NCBI GenBank assembly: GCA_016935755.1
Contig: JAFGQI010000130.1
Coordinates: 1 to 32,831 of the forward strand
Length of the DNA stretch: 32,831 nt
Direction: 5' to 3'
Origin: Anaerolineales bacterium
GTDB lineage: Bacteria; Chloroflexota; Anaerolineae; Anaerolineales; UBA4823
The notes beneath the pieces are model-generated. The model was not told the DNA's origin. It ran no database searches and saw only the letters and a program-made list of their open reading frames with translations. Positions 8,039 through 16,571 of this stretch are shown here, piece after piece; within the stretch, counting starts at the first letter, position 1; the number at the start of each line of letters is the position of its first letter. A program made the position numbers and the translations under genes.

Positions 8039-8899
8039 CTAAAATGAGATTTCGCCGACCTGCTCAAAGTCGAATCCCCCCATTGATGAAACCCCTTCCC
8101 GAGGTTCAGCCTCTTCGCTCAGCCAGTCTAGAACCTGATCGAAATTACCTGCCCGAACCCCACGTTCGCACAGAGAACGGTAAACGCAGTATGCACAGCG
8201 TTCGGTGTGCGAGGTCATCGAAAAATCACTTTCATCCAGGCGCTGAATCTCGTTTATCAGACCGCTCAGGTACGCCGCCCCCTCCTGGTGCTTCTGGGTG
8301 TTGTAGCAAATGATCTCCGGGCTGTCCGGGAAGGCAGGATACCAATACACCATCTGCACCTGCTCTGGCAAGATAGGCTTTCCCCCCACCAGGCGCGCCC
8401 CAGCCTCGACCAGCAGATAAGGATATAGACGCGACTGCAGGCGTTTTTCCAACCACTGGCGAACGGGCTTCTTGCGGGATGTCTTCCAGTCTACAATCGT
8501 GATCTGCCCCTGTTCATGAACCAAAGCCAGGTCGTACTTGGCGAGCAGTCGACAATCCTCCAGGGAACACGACAGGACAAACTCCGCATATCGCTTCTTC
8601 AAACCAGCCGGGGTGATCAACTGCTGAGCATCATGCAGATAATTGCCCCACCAGCCAGCCAATTCCACGTCATCGACCAGACCTGACAGGCGCTCGGCTG
8701 GTACTCCGCTTAGATGCTGGTGAACCATGCGGTGAAAGCGTTCACCTTGCTGCATGTAGCGTTCATTTTCCAGCACCGGTTCGCTTTCGACAGCTGGCCA
8801 GGCCAGATGCAGGATATAACGCAGATGAAAGCGGCGGCGGCAGTCCACATAATCCTGCAGGCTGCTCTGGCTGAAAACGAAGCCTTCTGATAGCAACAT
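8039..8899 (-). CDS. Stand-alone RecB-type PD-(D/E)XK nuclease with Fe-S cysteines
   Basis: A 286-residue nuclease of the RecB/Cas4/AddB-C-terminal type. Motifs in order: Cys20 in DYVDCRRRF, His56 in GERFH, Asp123 in KYDLAL, Asp137 and Lys139 in IVDWKTS, the RecB-family QxxxY (Gln155-Tyr159), and three clustered cysteines 235, 238 and 244. Together with Cys20 these match the four-cysteine iron-sulfur staple of AddB and Cas4. The start at 8899 is preferred over 8935 because AGGAGA sits nine bases upstream and because the longer frame would overlap the helicase gene. It lies between a UvrD-like helicase and recJ. The simplest reading is that it supplies the nuclease activity that both neighbouring motor proteins lack. 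No cas genes are present, so a Cas4 role is unlikely. Confidence 0.88.
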   Translation of the reverse strand: MLLSEGFVFSQSSLQDYVDCRRRFHLRYILHLAWPAVESEPVLENERYMQQGERFHRMVHQHLSGVPAERLSGLVDDVELAGWWGNYLHDAQQLITPAGLKKRYAEFVLSCSLEDCRLLAKYDLALVHEQGQITIVDWKTSRKKPVRQWLEKRLQSRLYPYLLVEAGARLVGGKPILPEQVQMVYWYPAFPDSPEIICYNTQKHQEGAAYLSGLINEIQRLDESDFSMTSHTERCAYCVYRSLCERGVRAGNFDQVLDWLSEEAEPREGVSSMGGFDFEQVGEISF

Positions 8900-8904
8900 A
8901 ACAA

Positions 8905-11205
8905 CTATTCTCCTGCCTGCCTGCGAGCTTCCCACCAGCGATGCAGTTCTTCCAGAGGCGCGGCCGGTTTCTGCCCACCATTACGCCCAGAGTTCCAGGT
9001 AATCACCAATTCCCTTTTCGCCCGTGTGATCCCCACGTACAGCAAACGCAGCCGCTCACGAGCGTAATCCAGACGCGCCGTTTGGGTGGCGTTGCCCGTC
9101 CGGTACCAGGTATGTTCACCGCTGGATAAGGCAACCTTCAATTGAGCCAGCGCTTCTTCTCCAAGATTGAGGCGAGCCTGCACAGGAAGCCCATCCGGCC
9201 CCAGAAGATCCAGCCCAGCCAGGAACCATTTTTCGGAGATGAATAGGTCGCCAGCCTGGGCGGAAGGAAAGTCGTAGTTATTGACTGACATGAGGTACAC
9301 CCGATCCCACTCCAACCCCTTGGCGCGATGGATGGTGCCGACCACCACCTTGCCGCGGTGCTGATCGGGGTCGAAACCTGTATCATCAGTGCTAAAGCCA
9401 ATGAAGCGGCGCTCATTACGGGCAATGACCGCCAGTTCCTCGGTCAGCTCTGGCAGCCTCCATCCTGGATTGGCCTGGCTGGCCTGACGCAGCAGAACGG
9501 CCAGCTTGTGGGCGATGGCCAGCTCGGTTGGCTCGCTGAGCAGATCCTGCGCCAGGGTCAATACAAGCTGGTCAATGGGCAGGAGGGTGGCTGCCTGCCA
9601 GCGGCGAACCAGCTGGCGAAAGCGCAGCAGCGATTCGGGATCAACAATCCCCGCCGCCAAGCCAGGATCATCCCCCGACTCAGCTGGCTGCAGCCAGTCC
9701 TGGCCAGGGACAGGCCACAGGAAATCCTCAACCCTGGGCAGCCGGCGCAAAATCTCCGCCTGGCGGATAATTGGTTCGGCCAAAGCCGGATCCTGGCTTT
9801 CCATGCGCCGCCAGACACGGTAGACCGTGGACAGCTTGCGGGCGGATTGGGGATCGGAAAGATAATTAAGCACATTTGCCAGGGCACCCGCCGAAAGGCG
9901 CGTGGAAGTGGAACTGGCTAACAGGCTGGCGACATAGGGCAGCCCTCTGCGGCGGAGTTCATTTTCAAGCTCAACCCCGCGCTGGTTGCGCGGCGCCAGT
10001 ACGGCTACCGTCCAATCGGTATGCTCAGGCAGCCAGCGCTCAAGCGAATCCGCCACAATCTGGATTTCTTCCTGAGGCGTCAGCTTCTGCATGAACAGGT
10101 GGATCTGGTTTGGATCATCAGGTGGATTCGGCTGCGGGTCATTGAGGGGGGTTGGTTCGATGAATGGCGGTGAATGCAAAGCATCGCGCACCGCTTCCAC
10201 CGGGTGGCTGCTCTGCGCCCATTGAACCAGATAATTGGCAAGGTCAATGATGCTCTGAGTGGAGCGACCCGAATTGGGCAGGGAATGCTTCTTGACGCCG
10301 CGCGTTTTGATAAAGCTGCGCAGATAGTGCGGGCTGGCAGTGGTGAAGGTCTCGTAGATGGCCTGGTTGGGATCACCCACCCGCACCCAGTTGCCGCGCT
10401 TGCCGCTCAGCGTCTTCAAGATCTCCTCCTGCAGGCGGCTGCTGTCCTGGGCTTCATCCTCCAGGATATAAGGCCACTGGTGCTGCAGGCGCTGCAGATA
10501 AGCCTCATCGGACTCGAGCGCTTGCAGAGCCAGGCGGATTAAATCATCGAAATCAACCGCGCCGCGGTAATTCAAGGCCCGCTGGTAGTCGGCGTACATA
10601 TCGCAGCCCATTTCTGCCAGCGGCAGAGGCATTGGCAGCCGACCCAGGCGCACCTGCAGTCTTTCCGGGGTCAGGCGCTGGTCCTTGGCATAACGGATCA
10701 GGGTCAGGGCGATATCATTGACCAGATCAGGCAGCTGCTCGCGGCGGACCCAATCACAGCGGTCATCATCCAGCCCGGGATCAATGTAATCATCCAGAGC
10801 ATAAGGATGGCTGCGCAGCCAGGTTTGGGCGACTTCATTGCGGATGGCATTCCCTTCGCGCTCGTCAATAATCTGGAAGTGATCCTCCAGGCCAACCAGG
10901 GCCGGGCGCTGGCGGACAATATCATGGGCCAGGCCGTGCAGGGTGCGTACCCGGTAGCCCAGGTTGGGCAGCAATCCACGCTCGCCGATAAATTCGCTGA
11001 CGCGCTGGTAGAAGTTATCCACCGCCGAGTTCACCAGAGTGACCACCAGCACTTCCTGGTCATCGGCAAGCAAACCACTAGACACCAGGTCAGCAGCCAG
11101 CCGGGAAAGCGTCCAGGTCTTGCCGCTGCCCGGCACTGCGGAAATGCCCATCTTGCCAGAGCGATATTCCAATATCTTGTGTTGATCAGGTCGGAGAGTA
11201 GCCAT
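8905..11205 (-). CDS. UvrD/AddA-like SF1A DNA helicase without a nuclease domain
   Basis: A 766-residue superfamily 1A helicase with a complete motif set: Q motif LRPDQHKILEY, Walker A AVPGSGKT (Lys29), Ia LVVTLVNSAVDNF, Ic RTLHGLAHDIV, motif II ILEDEAQDSSRLQ, motif III VGDPNQAIYETF, motif IV VLAPRNQRGVELE, motif V VGTIHRAKGLEWDRV and motif VI LLYVGITRAKREL. The ATPase is therefore predicted to be active, with 3' to 5' polarity by family. The protein stops after motif VI and lacks the C-terminal nuclease domain of AddA or RecB. The gene follows the AddB-like gene by 13 bases and is followed after five bases by the separate nuclease gene, so the three products probably form one complex. Confidence 0.92.
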   Translation of the reverse strand: MATLRPDQHKILEYRSGKMGISAVPGSGKTWTLSRLAADLVSSGLLADDQEVLVVTLVNSAVDNFYQRVSEFIGERGLLPNLGYRVRTLHGLAHDIVRQRPALVGLEDHFQIIDEREGNAIRNEVAQTWLRSHPYALDDYIDPGLDDDRCDWVRREQLPDLVNDIALTLIRYAKDQRLTPERLQVRLGRLPMPLPLAEMGCDMYADYQRALNYRGAVDFDDLIRLALQALESDEAYLQRLQHQWPYILEDEAQDSSRLQEEILKTLSGKRGNWVRVGDPNQAIYETFTTASPHYLRSFIKTRGVKKHSLPNSGRSTQSIIDLANYLVQWAQSSHPVEAVRDALHSPPFIEPTPLNDPQPNPPDDPNQIHLFMQKLTPQEEIQIVADSLERWLPEHTDWTVAVLAPRNQRGVELENELRRRGLPYVASLLASSTSTRLSAGALANVLNYLSDPQSARKLSTVYRVWRRMESQDPALAEPIIRQAEILRRLPRVEDFLWPVPGQDWLQPAESGDDPGLAAGIVDPESLLRFRQLVRRWQAATLLPIDQLVLTLAQDLLSEPTELAIAHKLAVLLRQASQANPGWRLPELTEELAVIARNERRFIGFSTDDTGFDPDQHRGKVVVGTIHRAKGLEWDRVYLMSVNNYDFPSAQAGDLFISEKWFLAGLDLLGPDGLPVQARLNLGEEALAQLKVALSSGEHTWYRTGNATQTARLDYARERLRLLYVGITRAKRELVITWNSGRNGGQKPAAPLEELHRWWEARRQAGE

Positions 11206-11218
11206 CTAGATCATCCGC

Positions 11219-13351
11219 TCATCCCTGGTCGCCGCTGTAAAACTGACGCAGCAGGCGCTGCAGCGTCAGCAGGAGCGGCCCATTCTGCTCATAGCCCTGC
11301 TCGTTGAAACGACTCAGTCCCAGGTAGATCTGGCTCCGGCAGCGGCGCACCAAACCCAGGACCAGGCAGTAGAGCGCATCTTGAGAAGTCTCGACTTCAT
11401 CGGCGTCCGTCCAGGAACGTTCCTGGTTCCACTGCCGGCTGAGCACGTATGGGTGCGTCAGAGGCTGTGACAGGCGTTCAGACCAACCCCGCCCACCTAC
11501 ATCCAACCAGAACTGCACCTCTACCGGGCGATTATTCATCAGAAAAGTGTAAGCTGGAGCCAGCAGCACCGCCTCGGCAGGCTGTTCCTGCCAGCTGCGG
11601 ATGTATTGGGAGGCAATCACCCCATCTTGCACCATCAGCAAATATTCCTTGCCCAGTGGAACCCCCGCCTGATCGAGAATCCCGCCAGCCACCCGGCGAA
11701 ACTTCTGCACCGACTCGATCAGGTTGGCGGTCACCTCCCCTGCAGCATAGCTGTCATGAAACCCGAAACCAGGCTGCGACAAGACCTCGCCGAACAAACG
11801 GCTGAGAAAATGATCGAACTCGCCTGGATCTGCCTGGGCTTCCTCCAGCCACAGGCGCAGGCTTTCGACCCGATCCCCCAGCCGATAAGTGATGCGCTCC
11901 TGCAGAACGGCCTGCAAGTCATCAAAGGAGGCCAAGGCGGCACTCCCCTGGCGCTGAGGGTACATATTTTCTGCCAGCAGCTGCGCCCGCACCAGATCCA
12001 TACCGGCAATCGCCTGCACCAGGGCATATGCCAGGTCATACTTGCTTGGGTGGATTCCCCAGCCCGGATGCGCCAGTGCGGAGAGAGTCAGCAGGCACTG
12101 CGTGACGGTCTCTTCTCGCAGCGAGCGCGAGGGGCGGTGGGCGCGCGCCGGGATGCCCGCCTCCCCCAGGCGGTTGGTCAGCGAGAAGCGCAGAGCATCT
12201 GAAAGATAGGGCGAGATGACCACAATTTCCCCGGCAGGCACACCCTGGCGATCCACCAGATCGCTGATCTGCTCCACCACCCAGTCCAGCATCTGCGGAT
12301 AGAAGCGGTGATACGCATAAGAGAGACCAAGATCCCCTGGCAAGGCGTGTTCGGGGATGGCGAGAACATCACGGCGGGCAGGGGAGGCCATGGGCGGCAA
12401 GACCTGCGATAATACCTGCTCAAGCAGCTGCACCGGCTCTGAATTGACGAGTGAATCTGCCAGGGTGATTTGGGTGGAACACTGGCGGCGCAGGCGAAGC
12501 GCGCCCTGCGGGTCAGCGCCCAGGAAGCGTCGATAGCCCGCCTCCCAGTCATAGACCAGCAAAATGGAATCGAAATCCTGGCTCCATTCACTGACCAGGT
12601 CATGAGCGATAGGAGTGTCCTCTTCGAGGTTATCAAAGATCAGGTGACGATAGATAGAATGTAAATAGTCCCGGCAGGCAGGTTCCGGCCACAGGTGCTG
12701 CCAGAAAACTTCCACCTGAAGCGAGAAATCCAGCAAGTTGTGCTCAAGGCAGTAGGCGCGGAAACGAGAGGCGCAGTATTGGACATCCTCGTAGACCCTG
12801 GATTGGCCTGGCTCGCCGATCCAGGCTGCTTTCAGCCGCTCACCGATCTCCGAAAATGGAAAACCAACCACGGCGGCTTTATTGAGATTGTCGAGAATCT
12901 GACTGTATAAACGATTACGATCGATGGTGACTGACTCGAAAAGATGCTCGACCTCCAGCAGTGGACGCACCAGATGAGCCATGTAATATTGGGCTGTTTC
13001 CAGGGTGAGAAATGTAGGCAGCGCATCTGGATGAGCAAAACCAGCCCTCTCTGCCACCAGAGGCCAGAATAAATCCACCATGCGCTGCGCCAGACCGCCT
13101 ACCGTCAGGATCGACACCTCGCCGCCGGCAGGTGTGTGCGGTAAGCGCAGAGCCCGATGATATGGCTCCGCCAGGGTGCGCTGCGGGACAAGAAGCAAAA
13201 TTGTATCCCCCGGGATGCCTCTTTCCAGCATCCTGAGCAGTCTTTCTACAGCCGCGGTTGTTTTACCGCAGCCGGCAGGACCGTCCAGAAATATACGACC
13301 ATCCAGCGGCTGTTCGATCAGGTGGCGTTGAGCGGGGGTAAAAGAAGCCAT
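11219..13351 (-). CDS. AddB-like SF1 motor protein, degenerate motif II, no nuclease domain
   Basis: A 710-residue protein with helicase architecture. It opens with a Q-motif-like FTPAQRHLIEQP and an intact Walker A, GPAGCGKTT with Lys30. The motif II position reads IFDNLEEDTP, so the Walker B aspartate is present but the catalytic glutamate position is Asn. The motif III region reads LLVYDWEAGYRRFLGAD, without the usual Gln. A motif VI-like segment, LVRRCRSQIYLGLSRF, lies near the C-terminus. The protein ends there, without a PD-(D/E)XK domain or cysteine cluster. It resembles AddB/AdnA-type partner subunits, which bind the motor subunit and scan DNA. It is the first gene of an operon with a UvrD-like helicase, a nuclease and recJ. 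The fold assignment is moderately sure; the ATPase state is inferred. Confidence 0.75.
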   Translation of the reverse strand: MASFTPAQRHLIEQPLDGRIFLDGPAGCGKTTAAVERLLRMLERGIPGDTILLLVPQRTLAEPYHRALRLPHTPAGGEVSILTVGGLAQRMVDLFWPLVAERAGFAHPDALPTFLTLETAQYYMAHLVRPLLEVEHLFESVTIDRNRLYSQILDNLNKAAVVGFPFSEIGERLKAAWIGEPGQSRVYEDVQYCASRFRAYCLEHNLLDFSLQVEVFWQHLWPEPACRDYLHSIYRHLIFDNLEEDTPIAHDLVSEWSQDFDSILLVYDWEAGYRRFLGADPQGALRLRRQCSTQITLADSLVNSEPVQLLEQVLSQVLPPMASPARRDVLAIPEHALPGDLGLSYAYHRFYPQMLDWVVEQISDLVDRQGVPAGEIVVISPYLSDALRFSLTNRLGEAGIPARAHRPSRSLREETVTQCLLTLSALAHPGWGIHPSKYDLAYALVQAIAGMDLVRAQLLAENMYPQRQGSAALASFDDLQAVLQERITYRLGDRVESLRLWLEEAQADPGEFDHFLSRLFGEVLSQPGFGFHDSYAAGEVTANLIESVQKFRRVAGGILDQAGVPLGKEYLLMVQDGVIASQYIRSWQEQPAEAVLLAPAYTFLMNNRPVEVQFWLDVGGRGWSERLSQPLTHPYVLSRQWNQERSWTDADEVETSQDALYCLVLGLVRRCRSQIYLGLSRFNEQGYEQNGPLLLTLQRLLRQFYSGDQG

Positions 13352-13413
13352 GATGGTTTGAAGTTTTACTCCATCGCATCCATGATTACAGCAGACGATA
13401 CTACCACCCTCTT

Positions 13414-13419
13414 ATTATA
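13414..13419 (-). promoter_or_regulatory. -10 box of the resection operon promoter (candidate)
   Basis: On the minus strand a perfect TATAAT, preceded directly by CTG, lies 62 bases before the start codon of the AddB-like gene. The matching -35 region is weak. It is the best promoter candidate for the four- or five-gene minus-strand operon. Confidence 0.4.
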
Positions 13420-13500
13420 CAGTGATTAGCAGGCAAAACACCCCATTCGAATCAGAGTAGATCAATCAAGGATTTTAATCATTTGAACGGATACCTGGTT

Positions 13501-13506
13501 TATAAT
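13501..13506 (+). promoter_or_regulatory. -10 box of the amino acid ABC importer operon (candidate)
   Basis: TATAAT at 13501-13506 lies 62 bases before the binding-protein start. A TTGAAC at 13483-13488 is too close (12 bases) to be a standard -35, so the upstream element is uncertain. The leader ends in AGGAG at 13556-13560, eight bases before the ATG. Confidence 0.45.
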
Positions 13507-13568
13507 TGTAGCAACAAGGATTACCTGATCAAGGGTAGATCCAAAAAATACTTACAGGAGACGCCGAA

Positions 13569-14354
13569 ATGAAACGAACTATTTTTGTGCTTGCCCTCGT
13601 ATTCGTCCTGATACTGACCGCCTGCGGACCCCAAAAACCCGCCAACCATCTGGAGGCGATCAAGCAGGCGAAAGTGATCAAGGTGGGTACTTCTGCCGAC
13701 TATCCTCCCTTCGAGTCGGTGGACGAGAGTGGCAATAAAGTCGGTTTCGACATCGAACTGATGACCGAAATCGCCAAGCGTATGGGCGTGACCATCGAAT
13801 GGGTGGATATGCCCTTCGACAGCTTGATTGCTGGCGTTCAAGAAGGCAAGATCGATGCCTCCATCTCTGCCTTCAACTACAGCGAAGAGCGTGATGAGAA
13901 GATCGATTTCACCATTGCTTACTATACCTCTGAAGATGCCTTTGCCGTAGTGGATGGCTTCACCGGGCAGATCGCCAACCCCGAAGATGTGGCTCAGTAT
14001 AAAGTCGGCGCCCAGACCGGCACGACCCAGGATTCCTGGCTGACCGACAACCTGATCACTACCGGGAAGCTGTCCGATGCCAATATGTTCCGCTATGATC
14101 GTGTAGATCAGGCTATGTTGGATTTGAAGTCCGGACGCATTGAGGTGCTGATGGCGGATTACGTCCCGGCGCAGGCCCTGGCCAAGCAGTTGGGTGGGAT
14201 CAAGATCATCTGGCATGCAGTGGTCTCCAGCGGCCCGATGAATATTGTCATCCCCAATGGCGATGCTGAACTGAAAGCCGAGATGGATAAGATCATCCAG
14301 GAGCTTCAGGCAGAAGGTTTCATCGATAACCTGGCTATCAAGTGGCTGAGCTAA
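13569..14354 (+). CDS. Polar amino acid ABC transporter substrate-binding lipoprotein (SBP family 3)
   Basis: A 261-residue extracellular solute receptor. A type II signal peptide ends in the lipobox LTAC with Cys19, so the mature protein is lipid-anchored. The family 3 signature follows: VIKVGTSADYPPFES, GFDIELMTEIAKRMG, FDSLIAGVQEGKIDASISAF with the SEERDEKIDFT segment, and a VGAQTGTTQD segment at the second-lobe hinge. These are hallmarks of receptors for polar or charged amino acids; the exact ligand cannot be read from sequence. AGGAG lies eight bases before the ATG. It is the first gene of a four-gene importer operon, and a strong stem-loop separates it from the first permease gene, which fits higher expression of the receptor than of the membrane parts. 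Confidence 0.93.
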   Translation: MKRTIFVLALVFVLILTACGPQKPANHLEAIKQAKVIKVGTSADYPPFESVDESGNKVGFDIELMTEIAKRMGVTIEWVDMPFDSLIAGVQEGKIDASISAFNYSEERDEKIDFTIAYYTSEDAFAVVDGFTGQIANPEDVAQYKVGAQTGTTQDSWLTDNLITTGKLSDANMFRYDRVDQAMLDLKSGRIEVLMADYVPAQALAKQLGGIKIIWHAVVSSGPMNIVIPNGDAELKAEMDKIIQELQAEGFIDNLAIKWLS

Positions 14355-14370
14355 CAAGCGAATAAACTGA

Positions 14371-14406
14371 CTAGACTGGCGGGCAACAAGTTGCCCGCCA
14401 GTCTAG
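14371..14406 (+). repeat. Perfect 17-bp inverted repeat between receptor and permease genes
   Basis: The arms 14371-14387 and 14390-14406 are exact reverse complements around two bases (AA). The stem is GC-rich and is followed by AAAA rather than a T run, so it is not a standard terminator in the plus direction. It begins 17 bases after the binding-protein stop and ends 14 bases before the permease start. The likely role is mRNA 3'-end protection or partial termination, giving more receptor than permease. Confidence 0.85.
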
Positions 14407-14419
14407 AAAATCAGCCATC

Positions 14420-15067
14420 ATGTTATCAAACTTTGTTTCCTATATCATCAACGGCACCGCCACGACGGTGGCAGTTACACTGGTGGCTTTGCCTGCCGGG
14501 CTGGTGATTGGGCTGCTGCTGGCGCTGCTCCATACCTATGGCGGGAGATGGTTACGATGGCTGGCAGCCGCCTACAGCCTGCTGATGCGCGGCGTGCCCC
14601 CGGTAGTCCTGCTGTTTATATTATATTTCGTCCTGTCTGGCGATTGGATTAATTTATCTGCTTTCTGGGCAGGTTCGATTTCCCTGGGCATTGTCAGCAG
14701 CGCCTACCAGATGGAAATTCTGCGCGGCGCATTGCTTTCGGTGGGCAGCGGACAAATGGTGGCAGCACGGGCGATTGGTATGAGCCGCCTGAAAGCCATC
14801 CGTTATGTTATCCTGCCCCAGGCCCTGCGCCTGGCTATCCCACCGTGGTCAAACGAGGCCTCGATCGTGCTAAAAGATTCCTCCCTGGTATATGCCCTGG
14901 GTGTGTCCGAGATTCTGCGCCGCGCCCAGCAGCTGAGCGCCACAACGCAACAACCCTTCCTGGCCTACGGCACCGCTGCGCTGATCTATTTTGTGCTGGT
15001 TTTCACCACCAACCGACTGCTGGATTGGCTGGGGTGGCGCACCCGGCTGCCAACCAACCCGGTTTAA
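14420..15067 (+). CDS. Polar amino acid ABC transporter permease (first)
   Basis: A 215-residue inner-membrane permease of the HisQ/HisM type with about five hydrophobic helices. The cytoplasmic EAA coupling loop is clear: [20 protein letters not shown] followed by [12 protein letters not shown], the surface that docks on the ATPase. No Shine-Dalgarno sequence is visible before the ATG at 14420, and the stem-loop lies just upstream, so its expression may be low or coupled. It pairs with the second permease gene (15863) to form a heterodimer around the shared ATPase encoded between them. Confidence 0.92.
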   Translation: MLSNFVSYIINGTATTVAVTLVALPAGLVIGLLLALLHTYGGRWLRWLAAAYSLLMRGVPPVVLLFILYFVLSGDWINLSAFWAGSISLGIVSSAYQMEILRGALLSVGSGQMVAARAIGMSRLKAIRYVILPQALRLAIPPWSNEASIVLKDSSLVYALGVSEILRRAQQLSATTQQPFLAYGTAALIYFVLVFTTNRLLDWLGWRTRLPTNPV

Positions 15068-15083
15068 CCCCATGGAGATGGTT

Positions 15084-15866
15084 ATGGACCGACCTATTTT
15101 AGAGGCAAAAAACCTTACCAAACGCTACGGCGAAAACACCATCTTTCAGGATATCAACCTTTCGGTAAACCAGGGTGATACCATCGTGATTATCGGCCCC
15201 AGCGGCACTGGAAAGAGCACCTTACTGCGCTGCTTCAATCTGCTCACCAGAGTCGATTCCGGACAAATCTGGTTGGATGGACAAGAAATCACCGCTGCAA
15301 ACTACGATGAAAATGAAGTTCGCCAGCATATCGGCATGGTTTTTCAGAATTTTCTGCTCTTCAACCACTTGACTGCCCTGGACAATGTACTGATTGGTTT
15401 AACCCGGGTGAAGAAAATGCCCCACGACCAGGCCCGTGAAAAAGCCCTTCGGGAGCTGGAACGCGTTGGTCTATCCGACCGCGCCGGACACTACCCTGGC
15501 CAGCTTTCTGGCGGACAGCAGCAGCGCGTAGGGATTGCTCGCGCCCTGGCGATGGACCCACGCGTGATGTTATTTGATGAACCCACGTCTGCCCTGGACC
15601 CGGAACTGATTGGCGAGGTGCTGGGCGTAATGGAACAGCTGGCGCGCGAACAGATGACCATGCTGGTGGTGACCCACGAGATGGGCTTCGCCCGTGAAGT
15701 AGCTGATCGCATCATTTTTATGGAAAAAGGCCGCATTGCCGAAGAAGGCACCCCCGACGAGCTGTTCTACAATCCAAAACACGAACGCACGCGCGAATTC
15801 CTGTGGAAGATCACCGAACTATATGGTAAGCAGGATGAAGCCAAGAAAAAAGGCAGCGCAGAATGA
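15084..15866 (+). CDS. Polar amino acid ABC transporter ATP-binding protein
   Basis: A 260-residue ATPase that drives import. Motifs: Walker [10 protein letters not shown] at 38-46, Q-loop MVFQNFLLF, signature LSGGQQQR, Walker [13 protein letters not shown] and the switch histidine in VTHEMGFA. These match the GlnQ/HisP-like subfamily of amino acid importers. The start at 15084 is chosen because GGAG lies six bases before it; ATG codons at 15072 and 15078 are in frame but have no ribosome binding site, and longer frames run into the permease gene. The stop overlaps the start of the second permease as ATGA. There is a slightly basic C-terminal tail ([12 protein letters not shown]) and no regulatory domain. 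Confidence 0.95.
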   Translation: MDRPILEAKNLTKRYGENTIFQDINLSVNQGDTIVIIGPSGTGKSTLLRCFNLLTRVDSGQIWLDGQEITAANYDENEVRQHIGMVFQNFLLFNHLTALDNVLIGLTRVKKMPHDQAREKALRELERVGLSDRAGHYPGQLSGGQQQRVGIARALAMDPRVMLFDEPTSALDPELIGEVLGVMEQLAREQMTMLVVTHEMGFAREVADRIIFMEKGRIAEEGTPDELFYNPKHERTREFLWKITELYGKQDEAKKKGSAE

Positions 15867-16543
15867 GCGAATGGCTATCCTTTTTTCAAAATGCTCTGCC
15901 AGAATTCCTTAACGGTGCGCTGGTAACCCTGGAATTAACTCTGGTTGGTGTGGGCATGGGATTTGTGCTGGGCATGCTGGCTGCGCTTGGCCGCGTCTAT
16001 GGCCGGCCCTGGATGCGCGCTCTGTCGGTGGGCTATATCGAGCTGTTTCGCGGCACCCCCTTGCTCGTGCAGCTCTTCCTGGTCTACTATGGCTTGCCCG
16101 GCATCGGTGTGACCCTGGACAGAATGCCATCTGCATTCCTGGCCTTAAGCTTAAACAGCGGCGCCTACCAGGCTGAATATCTGCGCGGAGCTATTCTGGC
16201 GATTGGGGAAGGACAAATGATGGCTGGTCGCGCCATTGGCATGTCGCGCTGGAAAACAATTTTCTTTATCATTCTGCCTCAAGCGCTGCGTCTGGCTATA
16301 CCCGCCTGGGCGAATGAGCCCGTGTCTTTATTGAAGTCCACCGCAGTTGCTTTCTTAATCGCTGTGCCAGATCTGATGACCAAGGCTAAGGCTGTGGCTT
16401 CTCGAACATATGATCCCATCGGCAGCTACCTGGCTGTTGCAGTTGTGTATTTAGTGATGGTTTTCATCCTCGACTACGGCCTCAAATACCTGGAAAAGAC
16501 AACCCGCATCCCGGGCTTTGCAATGGAAGAGAAAAAAGCCTGA
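15863..16543 (+). CDS. Polar amino acid ABC transporter permease (second)
   Basis: A 226-residue HisQ/HisM-type permease, homologous to the one at 14420. The N-terminal [17 protein letters not shown] segment, the [18 protein letters not shown] segment after the second helix, and the coupling loop [19 protein letters not shown] followed by [13 protein letters not shown] are all typical of the family. It overlaps the ATPase gene by four bases, so translation is coupled. Only 28 bases separate its stop from a receptor kinase gene on the same strand, with no terminator between them, so the kinase may be cotranscribed with the importer. Confidence 0.93.
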   Translation: MSEWLSFFQNALPEFLNGALVTLELTLVGVGMGFVLGMLAALGRVYGRPWMRALSVGYIELFRGTPLLVQLFLVYYGLPGIGVTLDRMPSAFLALSLNSGAYQAEYLRGAILAIGEGQMMAGRAIGMSRWKTIFFIILPQALRLAIPAWANEPVSLLKSTAVAFLIAVPDLMTKAKAVASRTYDPIGSYLAVAVVYLVMVFILDYGLKYLEKTTRIPGFAMEEKKA

Positions 16544-16571
16544 TCGAAATTCATCATCATTGGGAGACACC

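Noticed and set aside
8039..8899. Reading the RecB-type nuclease as Cas4 and looking for a CRISPR system
   Set aside because: There are no repeats, spacers or other cas genes in the window, and the neighbours are helicases and recJ, which fits an AddAB-like role.
13483..13506. TTGAAC and TATAAT as a standard promoter pair for the amino acid importer
   Set aside because: The spacing is only 12 bases, too short for a normal sigma-70-type promoter; only the -10 box is kept as a candidate.
13521..14357. 278-codon minus-strand frame covering the amino acid binding-protein gene
   Set aside because: It mirrors the clear SBP family 3 gene on the plus strand, and its composition (many His, Ile and Gly) is that of a shadow frame.
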